A DNA stretch of 64,000 nt from Galaxea fascicularis (Eukaryota; Cnidaria; Anthozoa; Scleractinia; Euphylliidae). The stretch spans positions 19,072,739 through 19,136,738 of the forward strand of contig OX419345.1 of NCBI GenBank assembly GCA_948470475.1. The letters run 5' to 3'. Position 1 is the stretch's first letter, and every line of letters starts with the position of its first letter. Below, piece by piece: positions 59,806-64,000 of this stretch. The notes below the pieces were generated by a model. It was not told the DNA's origin. It was given only the letters and a program-made list of their open reading frames with translations, and did no database searches. The position numbers were made by a program, and so were the translations under genes.

Positions 59806-62800
59806 TCACTTGTCTTTCAGACCAAGGTTTGCCTGGAAGAAGGCTCCGTCACCTTGTGTAGCAGTCTAAAGGAACAAACACGCAAACAAATGAACAAAAG
59901 CAAAAAAGCATTGTTGAGAATAAAGTAAAATAACTAATAAAATAAGTTAGTACTGGGCTTGAGGTAGGTCCGACAGGGTAGAGCCACGCGCGTTGGGTCA
60001 GTCAAAGTTTATAGGGTAAAACTGGTCACGTGTTATGTAAAATGAATGCCCCGATTACAGAGAACCATCTTAATAACATAACATCAAAATACATCATTTA
60101 GTGGATTAATGCGTTCACTCCGAATACTGAGCATATTGTCGTACAAGACAAAGCCTTCTACTGCAAGTTAAATAGTATAAAAAGGCGAAAGGCTGCTGAG
60201 GCTGACACAATGTAAAGGAAAAGAAAAGTAGTTTGGCCTTAAATGAATTGCAACAAGCGAATTGGGAAACGGTCCTTTGGCAGCTGGAATAAATTTGAGT
60301 ATGCTTAACAGCAAGCTCTCACAGCTGTACTTGCAAAGTTACAGAGTTCCTCAGTTCTCGGGAATAATTGTCGAGAGATGCCCCACTTTATCGACATCAG
60401 AATTTCCTACTTTTATCGGGGGATGAAGAGGCGTAATGAAATGAGAATAACGAAAACGTTTGCGCTGGAATAATGGGCTTAGTTTTCTTGGGAATAACGA
60501 AATTTTCACCCGAAGTAATCGGCAATTTCTCATAAGGAATATTACGGATTTTTTCGTAACTGGAATAATGGAAATTTTTGAGAAGGCTTAATGACATAAT
60601 GAACACTCCGTTATTCCTCTTCATTCCCCGACTCCATGGCTACCTACCTTGTTGATTGCTTTGTGTCTTTCCCTGCTAACAATCTCTTCCAGCACCTCGC
60701 CAGTCCCCTTGACAAGTCTGATGACAAATGTAATTAATGTATTCACTTTGTTTATTTCTTTGAAGCCAACAGATGCTTACTTTATGACAATGTGCTTGCC
60801 ATCCTTTACCTGTGTCGCCCTGTTTCAGGGTCATATACTCTTCTGATCTGTGCTTGTTGTTTTTCATATTCTTCTTTTGTCATGGGAACCATGGCTCTAT
60901 ATAAAGAACATATAAAAAAAACTTATAACTTCATCTTCAAACAAAACCCAATGATCGTATCAGTTCTTTGCATCCTTGTGCTGGACCTTGATAAAGAAAG
61001 GAGACATAGGGAAAGCTTAAAAAAATTGTATTTCCAGAGCCGAGAACTCTGACCTTTCAAATTTAAACAAAATTGTACACTGAAACCCAGGGCTTTCCTG
61101 GCCTTAACTAATACAGCAGGAAGGAACACAGTAGTTCTGTACAATAATACTATAGTTCACTTAGCTTACTTAGAAAAAATCTAAGATGCCCAAATCTTAA
61201 CTCATTAGGACTGGCAAAGGGGGAAGGATTTTCCCACAGATTTAGAGTGAGAGCCCGGGCTACTTTTTGCATTCCCTATGGAAGTGAAAAGTAGGAGATG
61301 GTCCTGAATCATGATTACAATAATGATAATCCATAATAATAACTCATGATTGCAAAGGGTGTGAGAAAACTAGGCACATGTCAAAAATCAGGCAGTGTTA
61401 ATTGTCTTCATCTTTTATCTTTATCTTTTTGGTTTTTTCATACCTTACAAAGTGAATCATAAGTGGGCCAAAGCCAGTGGCTTAAATGGCTTTTAGTCGG
61501 AGACATAGACTACTTAATTTAGAGTTTATTTTATTTACAGTCTCCCCAATTAGTGAAGCACTCCTGTTCAGCTAGAACAATTTGAGACTTAAATAAAGTT
61601 ATTATTATTATTATTATTCTTCTTATTATTATTATTATTAGAGAACAGTAGACTAAACTAGCTAATAAATTTTTAACTTTCTTTATTTCATTAATCAGTG
61701 CCACTAAGCCCATCTAATAACAGTCACTATTAGCACTGATTACTAGCATTGATGTACATGTACCTGTGATTAATAATAGCTCAGTACCTTTTCTTTGGGG
61801 TTTCATCACATCCAAGGTCAGCAGGGTCAGTTTTCATAGTATCAGCTGCTGCTTAATATTTATTGTACAAAAAATGTTAATGAATGGCATATCAACTACA
61901 ACTTCAAAATGATGGTCAACAAGAGATAAAAACTAAACGAAAGAACTAAAACTAAAGATTAAACTTCACTGTAAGAAAAAAAAACTCTCTCTTTACAGAC
62001 ATGTTCCCGAAAAGGACACCTCACCATAACAGACATCTAAGTATTGCGAGCTGACTATACATTAGCCACTCCATTTGAGATAGACACCTGTACGCAGCAG
62101 ACAATTATTGTTAGTTGCGATTGGTGTCTGTCTCAAATCAAGTTGACTATATATTCCAGTTATCCACTGATGACACAATGTTATTTTTAAAAAAGCACAT
62201 CACCTTCACATCCAAAGACCTCTTGCATGACTTGTGCCAGAAGCTGGCTACAAACGGAGCTATACCAAACACCTTTTGATACCCAATAATCGTTTTTGTT
62301 CAGCAATTGACACTGAACGGGGGATTAGATTTCGAGCTATTATGCAGAGTTGCATTGTTTTAATAATTAAGAGGCATTCAGTAACTATTCTTCACTGTAT
62401 GCACTCACTTACCTTTACACATCTTAAATTACAAAAGAATTCTGCAAACGAGATTTTTCTATCAAAACCATTGTAAGTATAACAGTAAGGCCCAACATTA
62501 CATGTAGTGATGTACCTTCAGAATGGAATTTCATGCAAACATCTTTTTCCATAGTCTTGCCAGCTGCAGACTTCTTTTCCTCTCTTTCTTTACGCCTCTT
62601 TCGCTTCTTTTCTCTCTCACGTTTCTTCTTTCGCTTCTCTTTCTTTCTTCTTGCTTTCTCTCGATCTTTTCTTTTCTTTCTCTTTTTGCCATAATCACTG
62701 CTATTAGAGTGTTCACTTTCGCTACGACTGGACGAACTACCATCATTCTTATTAATTCTTTCTTCTCTTGACTCTTTTTCGCTCTTTTTCTTCTTAACAG

Positions 62801-62903
62801 TCTGTTCGAAGCCTGTTCTCTTTGCCTTTCGTGCCTTTCCTTCGTCACTAAGACTTGAAGAATCACTACAGTGTCTTCTTTTTCTCCTTCTCTCTTCGTC
62901 CAT
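59806..62903 (-). CDS. ARL6IP4: ARL6IP4 / SRp25-like splicing-associated protein
   Basis: Five minus-strand exons: 62903-62516, 61845-61788, 60896-60810, 60717-60648, 59865-59806, all GT-AG and in phase, 220 residues. The first about 120 residues are low-complexity and highly basic, with serine-rich patches ([25 protein letters not shown]) and lysine/arginine runs, like the RS-type N-terminus of the family. The conserved C-terminus is spread over the small exons: [43 protein letters not shown], then TQGDGAFFQ. This matches human ARL6IP4 (SRp25), a nuclear-speckle and nucleolar protein linked to alternative splicing. The ATG at 62903-62901 ([10 protein letters not shown]) is the first in frame. 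Exon 2 has a tandem CAGCAG acceptor, so a one-codon variant (one or two alanines) may occur. Confidence 0.9.
61596..61640. repeat. (ATT)n-type microsatellite
   Basis: Two runs of ATT units separated by CTTCTT, in intron 2 of ARL6IP4. Confidence 0.9.
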
Positions 62904-64000
62904 TCTTACTTGCAAGTATTTTTCAATTTTTAACGGTGACTAAGAGGTAAATTGGTTAAAGAAACCCAAACGTAATTGTTCAGCGATCTCAAGAATCCTT
63001 CAGGATTCAAAACATCAAGGACGCCATTTTGTCTTTTCTCACGCTAAAGAGAACTGGAAACTATTCCCCATTCCTTCGCGGTGTGAGTACGGAATGATAG
63101 AACATGGACTGTAGACTAAGGGTCAAGGATCTTGCAGCTTCATTCAGTTGGTATTTGCTGTTTTAACATGACATATTGATCTCTTATTCCTCTACAACAA
63201 CTGAAAACACAAGACAGGTAATTTATCTGTAAAATTGTACCACTAGAATTCAGTTACCACGCATCCGGGGTTTAGCCGTTTACGATTAATTAACAGTTGA
63301 TCTCTTAGTAACAATCAATTTCTGGTGCTATTGAAATGAAATGACGAATGATCCTCGCAACTTATGCAATTGCGTAAAGAGGCCCGAAAAGAATTTAGGA
63401 CTTCAACGGGGTTTGAACCCGTAACCTCGCGATACCGGTGCGATGCTTTAACCGAACTGAGCTTTGAAGCCACTGACGTTGAAAATTCTTGAAAACCAAA
63501 ATGAAATATCCAAGAATTCGTTTCTTTTTTTTCCCTGTAGTTCAATTCTTTCTTATATTCTTACAAACCATACCATCATCTTTTCCTTTCACTTTGGTCT
63601 TACAGTATTTATTTTGTAGTAAATTATGGACAAAACTTTACTTTGGAGCATCCGGTTTACACTTAGTGAAATTTCAAAATGACAATTTTCCATTCATTTT
63701 TAAAGTATACTCTTCCTGATTTCAAAAGTGGCAATTAAAAAAGTAGCTGAGATTTTTTCCCTGGAATTCTTGACTTTATTACTCGCACTTTGAAATATTT
63801 TACAATACTAAACAATATTTACATCACGAGACAATAGCCAACATTACAATACTACGCACAATTAACATTACGATACAATAAGTCTTTACACAGCAAAACT
63901 GACTAGTTCACGTGTATTACAACACTTCGTAGCAGGTCATATGCCCTATTATTCTATGATGGGTTTGATATCTAAAGCACTCAAGAGGAAACGTGATATT
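62904..64000. other. Region upstream of ARL6IP4 to window edge
   Basis: Contains the presumed promoter of ARL6IP4 (no element stands out) and the SINE at 63330-63481. No coding exon was recognised to the right edge. Confidence 0.5.
63330..63481 (-). mobile_element. tRNA-derived SINE
   Basis: The minus strand starts GGCTTCAAAGCTCAGTTCGG (A box) and has ACGGGTTCAAACCCCGTT (B box, perfect T stem) followed by a tail GGCCTCTTTACGCAATTGCA and GCGAGGATCATTCG. The acceptor-like ends (GGCTTCA and TGAAGTC) still pair, but the anticodon loop lacks U33 and the stem is mispaired, so it is a SINE head and not a working tRNA. I recall this head and tail as a common coral SINE; that needs a repeat-library match. 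Confidence 0.75.

Noticed and set aside
62513..62866. Overlapping minus-strand frame rich in Arg/Lys
   Set aside because: An out-of-frame shadow of the low-complexity first exon of ARL6IP4.
63409..63481. Possible functional tRNA gene
   Set aside because: The acceptor and T stems pair, but the anticodon arm is defective and a SINE tail follows.

Overview
The window looks like nuclear DNA of an anthozoan cnidarian, probably a stony coral. It is AT-rich with short exons, GT-AG introns, long intergenic spaces, tRNA-derived SINEs and many small inverted-repeat transposons. The species call is inference: no rRNA or mitochondrial marker is present.

Layout, left to right. (1) 2-661 (+): C-terminal kelch blades of a kelch protein that starts outside the window. 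(2) 3932-9439 (-): a complete seven-exon gene for a chimeric ionotropic-glutamate-receptor-like channel whose pore carries the potassium-channel filter TVGYGD. (3) About 9.4-25.7 kb: no host gene recognised. It holds a 1.78-kb DNA transposon with a 7-bp target duplication, a truncated RecQ-type helicase and a nested hairpin MITE, plus a foldback element with a 9-bp target duplication and two tRNA-derived repeats. (4) 25794-26861 (+): an intronless rhodopsin-class GPCR. (5) 28822-35985 (-): a second complete TVGYGD receptor, paralogous to the first with the same seven-exon plan; its introns are full of MITEs, a SINE and a dead LINE. (6) 41012-44162 (+): a five-exon SPRING1 (C12orf49) orthologue. 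(7) 44836-58873 (+): a 17-exon gene for a large protein of about 1137 residues with a TBC-like region and a C2-like region. (8) 59806-62903 (-): a five-exon ARL6IP4 (SRp25) orthologue, tail to tail with the previous gene. (9) 63.3-63.5 kb: a tRNA-derived SINE.

The genes do not form one pathway. The clearest unit is the pair of potassium-filter glutamate-receptor-like channels. Each is predicted to have a signal peptide, split ligand-binding lobes, an inverted pore loop with a Kv-like filter, a fourth membrane helix and a cytoplasmic coiled coil. They resemble in plan the bacterial GluR0 and the rotifer AvGluR1. I joined the exons by eye from splice sites, reading phase and comparison of the two paralogues. 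All coordinates come from manual counting checked against exon phase; expression and exact termini cannot be seen here.
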